In this document: positions 15,353-22,974 of the stretch, piece by piece | Position numbering within the stretch: position 1 is the stretch's first letter | Layout: every line of letters begins with the position of its first letter | From: Betaproteobacteria bacterium | GTDB lineage: Bacteria; Pseudomonadota; Gammaproteobacteria; Burkholderiales; Rhodocyclaceae | Assembly: GCA_016208415.1 (NCBI GenBank) | Contig: JACQYB010000081.1 | Span: 1-64,000, forward strand | Length of the DNA: 64,000 bases | Direction: 5' to 3' | Translations under genes and position numbers: made by a program | Notes under the pieces: generated by a model | The model's database searches: none | What the model saw: the letters and a program-made list of their open reading frames with translations, nothing else | Told to the model about the DNA's origin: nothing

Positions 15353-18084
15353 TACCTGCCCCTCATTCGTTCAAGATATGCGGCTGCCTGGGCAGCAGCC
15401 GCGCCGGAGTGCAGCACGGTGTCCGGGATGTCCATCACGCCAATGGCCGTGCCTGCCACGAACAGTCCATCCACATTCGTGCGGGTCGGTTCACTAATGG
15501 GATCGATTTCGCGCACATAGCCGAAATCGTCTGCGGCCAGCTCGCTACCCTTGTAGAGTGCAAGGGCGTTCGTATTGGGCAGGAACCCCACGGTCAGAAC
15601 CACGAGGTCGTGTTCGCGGATATTCCTGCCACCTTTGCCCAGCATGTCTTCGTAGTGCAACGCCAGGTTGCCGTTGCCCAGTTGCTCGATTCGCGCCACC
15701 TTGCCTTTGACAAATTCAATCCCCATGGACTTGGATTGCTCGTAGAACTCGTTATAGCCCTTTCCAAAAGCGCGAACATCGATGGTATAGATTGTGATGT
15801 CGGCCATCGGCAACGCGCCCATGGCAAGTTGCGCTTGTTTCATGGAATACATGCAGCCGATACGGCAGCAGAGCGGGTTGCAGACTGTGTGGTCGCGCGA
15901 CCCGACGCAGAGGACGAAGGCGATGCTCTCCGGTTCCTTGCCGTCCGAAGGCCGTAACACGGCGTTGTAGGGACGGGTCGGTGCCAGCAGCCGGTCCATC
16001 TGCGGTCCGCTGATCACGTCGGCAAATTTGTCGTAGCCAAGCAGTGGTTTGGTCGCCGGGTTGAGAATCCCGAAGCCGGTTGACATGACCACCGTGCCGA
16101 CATTGAGTGACAGGGGTATCGGCTTCTGGGCGAAGTCAATACACTGTGGAGCACAGACGCTGACACACTCCATGCACTGGGAGCACTCCCCGCAGTTCAT
16201 GCAACGCTGCGCCTCCTGCCGTGCCTCCGCCTCGGTCATGGGCTGCTCGTAGCATTCAAATGTCTTCCGGCGTTCGTCGATCGATAGCATGGGTTGCTGA
16301 ACAGGCTGCCGTTCCACGAAATGTCTTGCCTCTTCGAGCACGATGCTCTTGTCTGTTTTTTCTATAACGCCATCGAACGGCACGTTCAGCGACTCACCCT
16401 TCAGGTGACGATCCATATAGAACGCGGCTCGCCGCCCCTGGGCAATGGCATTGATGATCATCGTGGGTGCCGTAACGCAGTCGCCGCAAGCAAAAACATC
16501 GGGATCGGATGTCTGAAGGGTCTGTGGATCCGAGAGCAGAAGACCCTTCCCATTCTTCATGTCGGCCGGGAAATGAGCAGTGGAGGGCAACAGGCCGATT
16601 GCCAGGATAGCCATATCCACCGAAATCACTCTTTCCGAGCCTTTCACTGGAATCGGGCGACGACGACCACTTTCGTCCGGTTCGCCTAATTCCATGCTGA
16701 TGCATTCGACGGCGACAAGTTTGCCGTTCAGGCCGATAAACCTTATTGGCGCACTCATGAGCATGAGTTCGACGCCCTCATCTGCGGCCCCTTCTATTTC
16801 CCAGTCATGCGCCGGCATCTCCTTGCGCCCGCGCCGATAGTTGATCATGACCTTGCCCGCCCCCATGCGGATGGCGGCCCGGGCCGGGTCCATGGCCGAA
16901 TTGCCACCCCCGATGACCATGACGATCTTGTTTTTGACATCGGGCAGTTTCCCGATATTGACTTCATGCAGGAAGTGCATGCAGCCCATGACACCCTCCA
17001 GATCGTGGCCGTCGATATCGAGACCGTTTTCATCCGACGCACCGGTTGCGATCAGGGTGGCATTGAAACCCTGCTGCTTGAGCTCCGGCAAGGAAGTGAT
17101 TCTGTATCCGGTTTTGATGTCAACACCTAATGCCGTTACGTTCTTGATGTCACGATCCACCACATCTTCGGGAAGACGGTAGGCGGGGATGGCGGTTCGC
17201 AGCATGCCGCCCGGCTCTTTTTCTGCCTCGAAAATCGTTACCTGATGGCCTTGGCGTGCGAGATAGAACGCAGCACTCAACCCCGCGGGACCGGAACCGA
17301 CAATAGCGACCCGTGTGTCCAGCCGGTTTTCAACCGGGCCGTATTCCGGTTCGGGATGCTCGGCGTAGTAGCGGTCCGCCATGAAGCGCTTGATGCCACG
17401 GATGTGAAGCGTTCCTTCTTTTTCTCCCCGTGTGCAGTCGGATTCGCACGGCGCGTAACACGCCCGCGACAGGCTTCCCACCAAAGGTGCATTTTCGAGA
17501 TGCAGGTTGAAAGCTTCTTTGTAGCGACCCGCCCTGACCAGCGAGACATAGCCACTGGCCTTGACGTTACCCGGACAGGTAAAGGTGCAGGGTGCTTCTC
17601 CGCGCCGAGTGATAACGGACTTTTTCGGCACGGCCTGTGGGAAGGGAATATGCGCAATCCGCCGCGTGACCAGATCGTAGTTGTACTGATCAGGCACAGT
17701 GACTGTGCATATTTCCGCGCACTTGCCACATCCCGTGCAGGCATCAAAGTCAACATAAGCTGCTTTCCTGTGCAACGCCACGTCGAACGATCCGTCGGCC
17801 TTGCGTGAAATGCCGTCAATCTCGCTGTAGGTCATGAGTTGCACGTTGGGATGATGCGAAACGGATGCCATTTTCGGTGTCACGACACAACTGGCACAAT
17901 CCAGCGTCGGGAATACCTTGCTGAGAAGGATGGCCCTGCCGCCGATGCTGGCGTTCTTTTCCACCAGCAATACGCGGTAGCCCATATCGCCCATCGAGGC
18001 CGCAGCTTCCATGCCGGCAACACCGGCACCGACAATCATCACGTCGTAGTCCAAGGGAGGACGTTTCTCAGTATTAAGAGTCAA
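15352..18084 (-). CDS. HdrA-GltD fusion flavoprotein
   Basis: A 910-residue two-flavin protein. Parts in order: HdrA-type FAD site (VMIVGAGVAGMEAA, residues 15-28); LDCASC (61-66); ferredoxin motif CTGCGKCAEIC (116-126); a glutamate-synthase small-subunit-like module (about 160-560) with CYAPCESDC, a second FAD site VAIVGSGPAGLSAA (259-272) and a likely NAD(P) site VMVIGGGNSAMD (388-399); then ferredoxin-like CMNCGECSQCMECVSVC (628-644) and the HdrA cysteine cluster CVGSRDHTVCNPLCCRIGC (726-744). So a GltD-type NAD(P)H oxidoreductase is embedded in an HdrA. This suggests NAD(P)H as one electron partner. It overlaps the mvhD gene upstream by 11 bases. Confidence 0.9.
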   Translation of the reverse strand: MTLNTEKRPPLDYDVMIVGAGVAGMEAAASMGDMGYRVLLVEKNASIGGRAILLSKVFPTLDCASCVVTPKMASVSHHPNVQLMTYSEIDGISRKADGSFDVALHRKAAYVDFDACTGCGKCAEICTVTVPDQYNYDLVTRRIAHIPFPQAVPKKSVITRRGEAPCTFTCPGNVKASGYVSLVRAGRYKEAFNLHLENAPLVGSLSRACYAPCESDCTRGEKEGTLHIRGIKRFMADRYYAEHPEPEYGPVENRLDTRVAIVGSGPAGLSAAFYLARQGHQVTIFEAEKEPGGMLRTAIPAYRLPEDVVDRDIKNVTALGVDIKTGYRITSLPELKQQGFNATLIATGASDENGLDIDGHDLEGVMGCMHFLHEVNIGKLPDVKNKIVMVIGGGNSAMDPARAAIRMGAGKVMINYRRGRKEMPAHDWEIEGAADEGVELMLMSAPIRFIGLNGKLVAVECISMELGEPDESGRRRPIPVKGSERVISVDMAILAIGLLPSTAHFPADMKNGKGLLLSDPQTLQTSDPDVFACGDCVTAPTMIINAIAQGRRAAFYMDRHLKGESLNVPFDGVIEKTDKSIVLEEARHFVERQPVQQPMLSIDERRKTFECYEQPMTEAEARQEAQRCMNCGECSQCMECVSVCAPQCIDFAQKPIPLSLNVGTVVMSTGFGILNPATKPLLGYDKFADVISGPQMDRLLAPTRPYNAVLRPSDGKEPESIAFVLCVGSRDHTVCNPLCCRIGCMYSMKQAQLAMGALPMADITIYTIDVRAFGKGYNEFYEQSKSMGIEFVKGKVARIEQLGNGNLALHYEDMLGKGGRNIREHDLVVLTVGFLPNTNALALYKGSELAADDFGYVREIDPISEPTRTNVDGLFVAGTAIGVMDIPDTVLHSGAAAAQAAAYLERMRGR

Positions 18085-18481
18085 GGGACTTCAACTCCTG
18101 TTGAAATTTGTTCATATGCGAAACGAAGTTGTCGGCGCAAACGGAACAGAGTCCCGACATCTTCAGTCGCTTCGGACTGATCCCGTGTTCTTTCATCAGC
18201 GACTGCGCCCGTGTGATGAGTGCGCTGGTGCGAGGTGTGCAATCGGTAAGATAGGCACAATCGCCCCCGCAAGCGGCAATGAACACCCCGTCGAAACCCC
18301 GTTCCAGTGCATGAACGATCCATGAAGGTCTGATACCGCTGGAACAGGGCAGCGGGATGACCTGGACGGCTGTCGAGTAGTGCAAATGCGCACTTCCCGC
18401 TAGATCAATGCCCGGATCCGAGATTGCGTTCGTCGAGAACACGAGGATTTTCGGAGCATCATGGCTGTCGGGGTGGCTCAC
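18074..18481 (-). CDS. mvhD: MvhD-family [2Fe-2S] subunit
   Basis: A 135-residue protein of the MvhD/VhuD family, which in methanogens links a hydrogenase or formate dehydrogenase to HdrA. Conserved cysteines are in LPCSSGI, AACGGDCAYLTDC and GLCSVCADNF. No MvhA/MvhG hydrogenase subunits are encoded beside it, so the electron donor here is unknown; the embedded GltD module of its neighbour is one possibility. It sits two bases downstream of tusA and overlaps the HdrA-GltD gene, consistent with one operon. Confidence 0.9.
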   Translation of the reverse strand: MSHPDSHDAPKILVFSTNAISDPGIDLAGSAHLHYSTAVQVIPLPCSSGIRPSWIVHALERGFDGVFIAACGGDCAYLTDCTPRTSALITRAQSLMKEHGISPKRLKMSGLCSVCADNFVSHMNKFQQELKSLDS

Positions 18482-18483
18482 TG

Positions 18484-18738
18484 TTACACCTTCCTTAGAA
18501 AGTAGACGCTCCAGAACCCATCATTTTCTACATCACCGAGGTACTCGTGTTGCATCTTGCGACACCAGCGTTGAATGTCAACGATGGTGCCGTTATCCGA
18601 CGATTGCACTTCCATAACACCGTCGACAGGGCATTCCCCAATGGCGCGTTTTGCTTCCAGCATAGGCCCCGGGCAGGCCGTGCCTCTGGCATCTATGAGT
18701 CTTCCAATCTTCAGGGCTCTCAATTCACTATCGTTCAC
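18484..18738 (-). CDS. tusA: TusA-family sulfur carrier
   Basis: An 84-residue sulfur-transfer protein with the hallmark CPGP motif (DARGTACPGPMLEAKRAI), whose cysteine carries a persulfide. The GTG start at 18738 has a GGAG site eight bases before it. The family ranges from tRNA thiolation to delivering sulfane sulfur in sulfur oxidation; the Hdr/DsrE context points to the latter type of role. A second cysteine (RWCRKM) is present in the C-terminal half. It is followed two bases later by mvhD. Confidence 0.93.
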   Translation of the reverse strand: MNDSELRALKIGRLIDARGTACPGPMLEAKRAIGECPVDGVMEVQSSDNGTIVDIQRWCRKMQHEYLGDVENDGFWSVYFLRKV

Positions 18739-18774
18739 GGTCTTTCTCCTTATGTGATCTGTTAAAAAGCGGAA

Positions 18775-19254
18775 CTACATAAACCAGCATTGTTTCGACT
18801 GGCTGCACATATCGATCAAGGAAGCGACACCGGCAAAGCTCAGGTGTGGGTAATCGATCAGTTCTTCGCGCTTGATACCCATGAGGTCTATCGACAGATT
18901 GCAGACAGTGATCCGCACCCCGACCTCTCCGGCCATCTTGATGAGCTCTTCGAGGGACATGGCTCCATGCTTCTTCAAATCAAACTTGACTGGCGACGGT
19001 TCTATGTCGAGCGTTGCGCCTTCGGTTTTCTTTGGGTCACGAAGGGCTGCAGTGGCCCTGAGCATGAAGAACATTTCGACTTCGGTGTCAAAGGTTGTCG
19101 CTCCCAGTGCGATCATGAACGCGGCCATCGTATGTTCAAGATCACCGCTCACAACACCCAAGGTGAGTTGGTCTTTTGGTGCTTCGCGTTCGAGGGCTTC
19201 GACCCGGTTCAGCAGGTCTTTCAGAAGTTGACTGTTGTCTGGGCTGTCGTTCAT
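18775..19254 (-). CDS. DsrE/DsrF/DrsH-superfamily protein
   Basis: A 159-residue protein of the DsrE superfamily, small sulfurtransferases that exchange persulfide sulfur with TusA. The start at 19254 (MNDSPDNSQ) is chosen because GGGGAG lies seven bases upstream; an earlier in-frame start at 19305 would add 17 residues. After a short coiled-coil-like start (LLKDLLNRVEALEREA) comes the core DQLTLGVVSGDLEHTMAAF and the segment VRITVCNLSIDLMGIKREEL, where the cysteine is the expected active-site residue of DsrE2/DsrE3-type proteins. It is the first gene of the low-G+C operon. The final CSQSKQCWFM adds two further cysteines. Confidence 0.88.
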   Translation of the reverse strand: MNDSPDNSQLLKDLLNRVEALEREAPKDQLTLGVVSGDLEHTMAAFMIALGATTFDTEVEMFFMLRATAALRDPKKTEGATLDIEPSPVKFDLKKHGAMSLEELIKMAGEVGVRITVCNLSIDLMGIKREELIDYPHLSFAGVASLIDMCSQSKQCWFM

Positions 19255-19455
19255 GTTGACTCTCCCCTGTTGTTTGGACCAGATCGCAACAACATCGCAA
19301 TCCACAAGCGGAGGCTATTGCGAAATGCAGCGAGTGGGAAATCGCAGCGGGCGCGACCGCGCCGCCGCACCCCCTCAGAGCGCCCGTGGCCACCAGTCGG
19401 TCCAGGCCGTGGAATCCGGCGCGGCAGGGGCGACCTGCGCGCCGAACCGTCGTGG

Positions 19456-20070
19456 TCAGGCCTTCGTCCCGTCCTCGCCGATCAGCAGCCGCGCCTCCGC
19501 CAGGTACTGGTGAGGCGGGATTTCCAGGTTGGTCGGCGCCGGCATGCCCTTGTACACCCGGCCGGCCAGGTCGAACCTGGAGCCGTGGCACGGGCAGAAG
19601 AAGCCGCCGGGCCAGTCGGCCCCCATGCCCTGCCCGGCGCCGGCCTGGAACTTCTGCGTCGGCGAGCAGCCGAGGTGGGTGCAAATGCCGACCGCCACCA
19701 GGATCTCCGGCTTGATGGAGCGGTATTCGTTGGTGGCGTAATCGGGTTGCTGGGGATTTCCGGAGGCGGGATCCGCCAGGTTGGGTTCGGCCTGCCTGAG
19801 GGCAGCGAGCATTTCCGGCGTCCGGCGCACGATCCATACCGGCTTGCCGCGCCATTCGACAGTCATCATCTCGCCGGGGGCGAGGTTCGAGATGTCCACC
19901 TCCACCGGGGCGCCGGCGGCCCTGGCCCGTGCGGAGGGTGCCATGCTGGCGATCAGCGGAATGGCGACGGCGACGCCCGCCGCCGCCCCGAGCGCGCTGG
20001 TGGCGATCAGGAGGCGGCGGCGTTCCGGATCCATGGGCTCGCCGGCCGCGAGGGCAAATGCAGTACTCAT
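19456..20070 (-). CDS. petA: Orphan Rieske protein (PetA-like)
   Basis: A 204-residue Rieske [2Fe-2S] protein of the ubiquinol-cytochrome c reductase type. It has a twin-arginine-like N-terminus (MDPERRRLLIATSALGAAAG, a membrane/Tat anchor), then the ligand motifs CTHLGC (Cys130, His132, Cys135) and CPCHGS (Cys159, Cys161, His162). No cytochrome b or c1 gene accompanies it, so it is either an extra Rieske subunit or part of another complex. It is 65 bases downstream of the 124-residue gene and probably shares its sigma-54 promoter. Base composition is high-G+C like the chromosome, unlike the Hdr operon beyond it. Confidence 0.93.
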   Translation of the reverse strand: MSTAFALAAGEPMDPERRRLLIATSALGAAAGVAVAIPLIASMAPSARARAAGAPVEVDISNLAPGEMMTVEWRGKPVWIVRRTPEMLAALRQAEPNLADPASGNPQQPDYATNEYRSIKPEILVAVGICTHLGCSPTQKFQAGAGQGMGADWPGGFFCPCHGSRFDLAGRVYKGMPAPTNLEIPPHQYLAEARLLIGEDGTKA

Positions 20071-20135
20071 ACAGGTCTTGTTTCCTGTTTCCAGCGGTGG
20101 CCGGCAGCGTGCCCACGACGGCGTTTCCCCGCCGC

Positions 20136-20510
20136 TCAAGCCATCAGGCGTTGCAGCCACGTCCCCATGGTGCGTTGCGCCGGCATCGAGGCGGTTTCGG
20201 CCAGGCCGACGATGAACCGATCCCCCATGTCCGCGACGCCGACGGCGCGCCGCTGCTCGACCGGCAACCGGGCATCGGCAAACGCCAGCCCGAAGCAGAA
20301 CACCGGAAGTAGCCCGGCGCCCGTTTGCCCTCGGCTCGCCGCAGGGCTCATGTCGGAGGGGGAACATACGGTGACGAAACTCAGCTTCTGGTCGCCGGGC
20401 ATCCGTTCCCTCAGGTAGGCCACCACGTCGTCGACGGTGCAGGTCGTTTCGCGCTTGTCGATCTCCGCGATGAAGTCGGGGCAGTTCTCGCGCGGCACGT
20501 TCGTTTTCAT
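20136..20510 (-). CDS. Unrecognised 124-residue protein under a sigma-54 promoter
   Basis: I do not recognise a family. The N-terminus is polar and helical (FIAEIDKRETTCTVDDVVAYLRERMPGDQKLSFVTVCSPSD), the rest moderately hydrophobic with repeated small residues (GAGLLPVFCFGLAFADARL). Three cysteines are spread out with no metal motif. There is no signal peptide. The start at 20510 fits a -24/-12 promoter 100 bases upstream, and the gene is divergent from a sigma-54 activator. Being first in a transcript with the Rieske gene suggests a role in the same regulated response. Confidence 0.68.
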   Translation of the reverse strand: MKTNVPRENCPDFIAEIDKRETTCTVDDVVAYLRERMPGDQKLSFVTVCSPSDMSPAASRGQTGAGLLPVFCFGLAFADARLPVEQRRAVGVADMGDRFIVGLAETASMPAQRTMGTWLQRLMA

Positions 20511-20609
20511 GTCAACTCCTGTTCCATGTCTCGGTGATCGATGGTCGCGGCTCTGGCGGGTCGTTCCTCTTGGGAATTCCGTGCAGCAGGCGCCGTCGAC
20601 TCCGATACC

Positions 20610-20624
20610 GCAAGGGCCGTGCCA
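20610..20624 (-). promoter_or_regulatory. Sigma-54 (-24/-12) promoter, leftward
   Basis: On the minus strand the bases read TGGCACGGCCCTTGC, with GG and GC separated by ten bases, matching the sigma-54 consensus TGGCACG-N4-TTGC. Transcription would start near 20598 and run into the 124-residue gene and petA. Confidence 0.8.
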
Positions 20625-20680
20625 CGGCTGCCAGGCAAGCCATCCCGGCGCTAACGGACTGATAAATATGGGATCGCTGC

Positions 20681-20757
20681 GCGCCACTGTTGAATGGCGC
20701 GGAGATAGTGCCGATAATGGCACTCACCTGATTGCCTGATAGTGCCGTTAGTGGCGC
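20681..20757. promoter_or_regulatory. Cluster of three inverted repeats, probable activator sites
   Basis: GCGCCA-N8-TGGCGC at 20681-20700, AGTGCC-N6-GGCACT at 20707-20724, and a related AGTGCC-N6-GGCGCA at 20741-20758. They lie 80-160 bases upstream of the predicted sigma-54 start and just before the activator gene, the usual position of upstream activating sequences; the third also overlaps the activator's own leader. Confidence 0.7.
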
Positions 20758-20772
20758 ACGTCTCCACGGACC

Positions 20773-22164
20773 ATGGCCCAAATAATCCAGAATCTGCCGG
20801 AGCTCGTCTCCTTCCTGGAGGATCTCCCGGAGCCGCGCATCGTCATGGATGGCGATTACCGCATCGTCGCCGCCAATCTGGCTTACCGCCGGGAGTTCAG
20901 CGGCGGCCGGCCGGTGGTGGGGCGCCTGTGCTACGAGGTGTCCCACCACTTCACCGTCCCCTGCGACCAGGCGGGCGAGTCCTGCCCGCTCCAGGGCAGC
21001 CGCACCGACGGTCAGGCCCGGCGCGCGCTGCATCTGCACCACACCCCCCGCGGCGAGGAACACGTGGATGTGGAAACCACGCCGGTGCGCAACGAGTCCG
21101 GCCGCATCGCCTATTTCGTCGAGACCATGCGGGTGGTGCGCCATGCCAGCGGTCGCCCGGCCGCCCAGGGCCTGGTGGGGCGCTCGCCCGCCTTCACCCG
21201 CATGCTGGAGCGGGTGATGCGCGTGGCGCCGTCGGAAGCGGCGGTGATGCTGCTGGGGGAGACGGGCACCGGCAAGGAGCTGGTGGCGCGCGTGATCCAC
21301 GAGGCTAGTGGCCGGTCGGCCGGGCCGTTCGTGGCCGTGGATTGCTCGGGCCTGACGGAGACGCTGTTCGAGAGCGAGCTCTTCGGCTACGAGAAGGGCG
21401 CCTTCACGGGCGCCGACCATCGCAAGCAGGGCCTGGTGGAAGCCGCCTCGGGCGGTAGCCTGTTTCTGGACGAGATCGGCGAACTGCCGCTTACCTTGCA
21501 GGTAAAACTGCTGCGGCTGCTGGAAGGCGGCACGTACCGTCGCGTGGGCGGTGTCGAGACCCTGCGCGCCGACTTCCGCCTGATTTGCGCCACCCACCGC
21601 AACCTGACCGCCATGGTGAAGGCGGAGGACTTCCGCCGCGACCTCTATTTCCGCGTCAACACCTTCCCGGTGCGCATGCCGTCCCTGCGGGAAAGGCCGG
21701 AGGATCTTCCCCTGCTGGCCGAATCGCTGCTCGCGCGGGTGGCCCCGGATCGCACCCTGCGGCTGACCGGGGCGGCCCGGGAGCTGCTCGCCAGGCTGCC
21801 CTTCGAGGGCAACATCCGTGAACTGCGCAACCTGCTGGAACGGGCGAGCCTGTTGGCCGACGGCGAGGAGATCGAGGCCCGCCATCTGCTCGACGACGAT
21901 GAAAACGGGGTGGCCGCGACCAGGCTGGGTCTCGCCGCGCTCACGCCCGAAGGAGACGGAGTGCGTTTTTTCGTGCGCGGGGCCGTCGCTCCCCCCGCGC
22001 CCACGCCGGCGTCCGAAGGCGAATGGCCTACCCTGGAGCAGAACGAGCGGCGCTACCTGATGTGGGCCGTGGCCCACCACCAGGGCGACCGCCCGTCCCT
22101 GGCCCATCGCCTGGGGCTCAGCACACGGACCTTGTTCCGGAAGCTCAAGGACATCGACGGCTAG
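20773..22164 (+). CDS. PAS-containing sigma-54 transcriptional activator
   Basis: A 463-residue enhancer-binding protein. An N-terminal PAS-like domain (about 10-125) contains three cysteines, Cys53, Cys64 and Cys71 ([21 protein letters not shown]), that could bind metal, haem or sense redox. The AAA+ domain has Walker A GETGTGKE (162-169), the sigma-54 contact loop GAFTGA (209-214) and the Walker B segment [10 protein letters not shown] Fis-type HTH closes the protein ([20 protein letters not shown]). There is no receiver domain, so it senses directly. It diverges from the sigma-54 promoter at 20610-20624, which it presumably controls. Confidence 0.92.
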   Translation: MAQIIQNLPELVSFLEDLPEPRIVMDGDYRIVAANLAYRREFSGGRPVVGRLCYEVSHHFTVPCDQAGESCPLQGSRTDGQARRALHLHHTPRGEEHVDVETTPVRNESGRIAYFVETMRVVRHASGRPAAQGLVGRSPAFTRMLERVMRVAPSEAAVMLLGETGTGKELVARVIHEASGRSAGPFVAVDCSGLTETLFESELFGYEKGAFTGADHRKQGLVEAASGGSLFLDEIGELPLTLQVKLLRLLEGGTYRRVGGVETLRADFRLICATHRNLTAMVKAEDFRRDLYFRVNTFPVRMPSLRERPEDLPLLAESLLARVAPDRTLRLTGAARELLARLPFEGNIRELRNLLERASLLADGEEIEARHLLDDDENGVAATRLGLAALTPEGDGVRFFVRGAVAPPAPTPASEGEWPTLEQNERRYLMWAVAHHQGDRPSLAHRLGLSTRTLFRKLKDIDG

Positions 22165-22392
22165 CAGCCTGCAATGCGACGCTGCCGCGGGGAGAAGACT
22201 TCGGCGCGAGTACGCGGCCGCTGGCACAATGGCCGGACCTGCCGCGCGCGGACTGAAAGGGTTCGGTCCGGGAAGCGCCGGCTGCACGCAAGGTCTGGCC
22301 ATGTTCGAATCTTTCCCCGGCGGTGGCATGAGGGCTCCGCGCGGCCGCCCGAAGGAGCGCGAAGTCTCTCCCGGAGGGTCCGGGCGTAGCGC

Positions 22393-22974
22393 GTGGGTAC
22401 CCCGGTGAGCCCCCCGTCCATCGAATCCTGGGCCGAGAATCCCGCCGGCACGGTGGCGGCAGTGTTCCGGCGCATCGCCGTGGAGCGCATGGCCGGCCTG
22501 CCCATCTGCAACCCCGCCCTGGAGGTGGACGTGGCGGGCTTCCGCCCCTGGCAGGACGAGTGGCTGGGGGTGCTGGTCACCCCCTGGACCATCAGCCTGC
22601 TGCTGCTGCCCGGGGTTGGCGGGCGCATGCGGGCCACGCCGCTGGCCGTGGGGCAGACCCGCACCTGGCACTTCCCGTGCGGCGACTACGACTTCCTGGG
22701 CGCCTGGGAGGAGGGGCTGGGCCCCTACCAGAGCTGCTCGTTGTTCTCCCCCGTGTCCACGTTTTCCCGCCAGGACGAGGCCATGGCGGCCGCGCTGGCG
22801 GCGATGGAACGGTTGATGGCTCCGCCCCGAATGGCGGGCAGCAGGGTGGAGGGCGAGGCCGCCCCGGACGGGCATGGCAGCGGTTCCGGTGAGGCGGGCG
22901 ACGGTTCGCAGCCACCCCCTCGGCGGCCCATGTCGCGGCGTGATTTCCTGCGCGGTGGGCGGCGCGGCTCGTGA
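22393..22974 (+). CDS. hybE: HybE-type hydrogenase assembly chaperone
   Basis: A 193-residue [NiFe]-hydrogenase assembly protein of the HybE family, which acts with the Tat chaperone system on the small-subunit precursor. Core features are AVFRRIAVERMAGLPICNPALEVDV, LGVLVTPWTISLLLLPG and FPCGDYDFLGAWEEGLG. GTG at 22393 is the chosen start. The C-terminus is unusual: after a Gly/Ser/Pro linker it ends MSRRDFLRGGRRGS, which copies a Tat twin-arginine motif and nearly matches the HybA signal (TRRDFLRG). Its stop overlaps the next start (GTGA). Confidence 0.9.
   Translation: MGTPVSPPSIESWAENPAGTVAAVFRRIAVERMAGLPICNPALEVDVAGFRPWQDEWLGVLVTPWTISLLLLPGVGGRMRATPLAVGQTRTWHFPCGDYDFLGAWEEGLGPYQSCSLFSPVSTFSRQDEAMAAALAAMERLMAPPRMAGSRVEGEAAPDGHGSGSGEAGDGSQPPPRRPMSRRDFLRGGRRGS

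Noticed and set aside
18074-18481. MvhADG-type hydrogenase feeding the Hdr proteins
   Set aside because: Only MvhD is present; no MvhA or MvhG-like subunits were found in the window.
11292-19254. Standard sHdr sulfur-oxidation pathway or QmoABC
   Set aside because: sHdr needs a lipoate-binding protein and paired hdrC/hdrB sets; Qmo needs a membrane HdrC-HdrE fusion and Apr genes. None are present, so neither name was used.
20718-20738. A rightward sigma-54 promoter for the activator gene (TGGCAC...TTGC)
   Set aside because: GG and GC are 13 bases apart instead of ten, so the match fails.
22221-22236. A sigma-54 promoter before hybE (TGGCACAATGGCCGG)
   Set aside because: The -12 GC element is missing at the required position.
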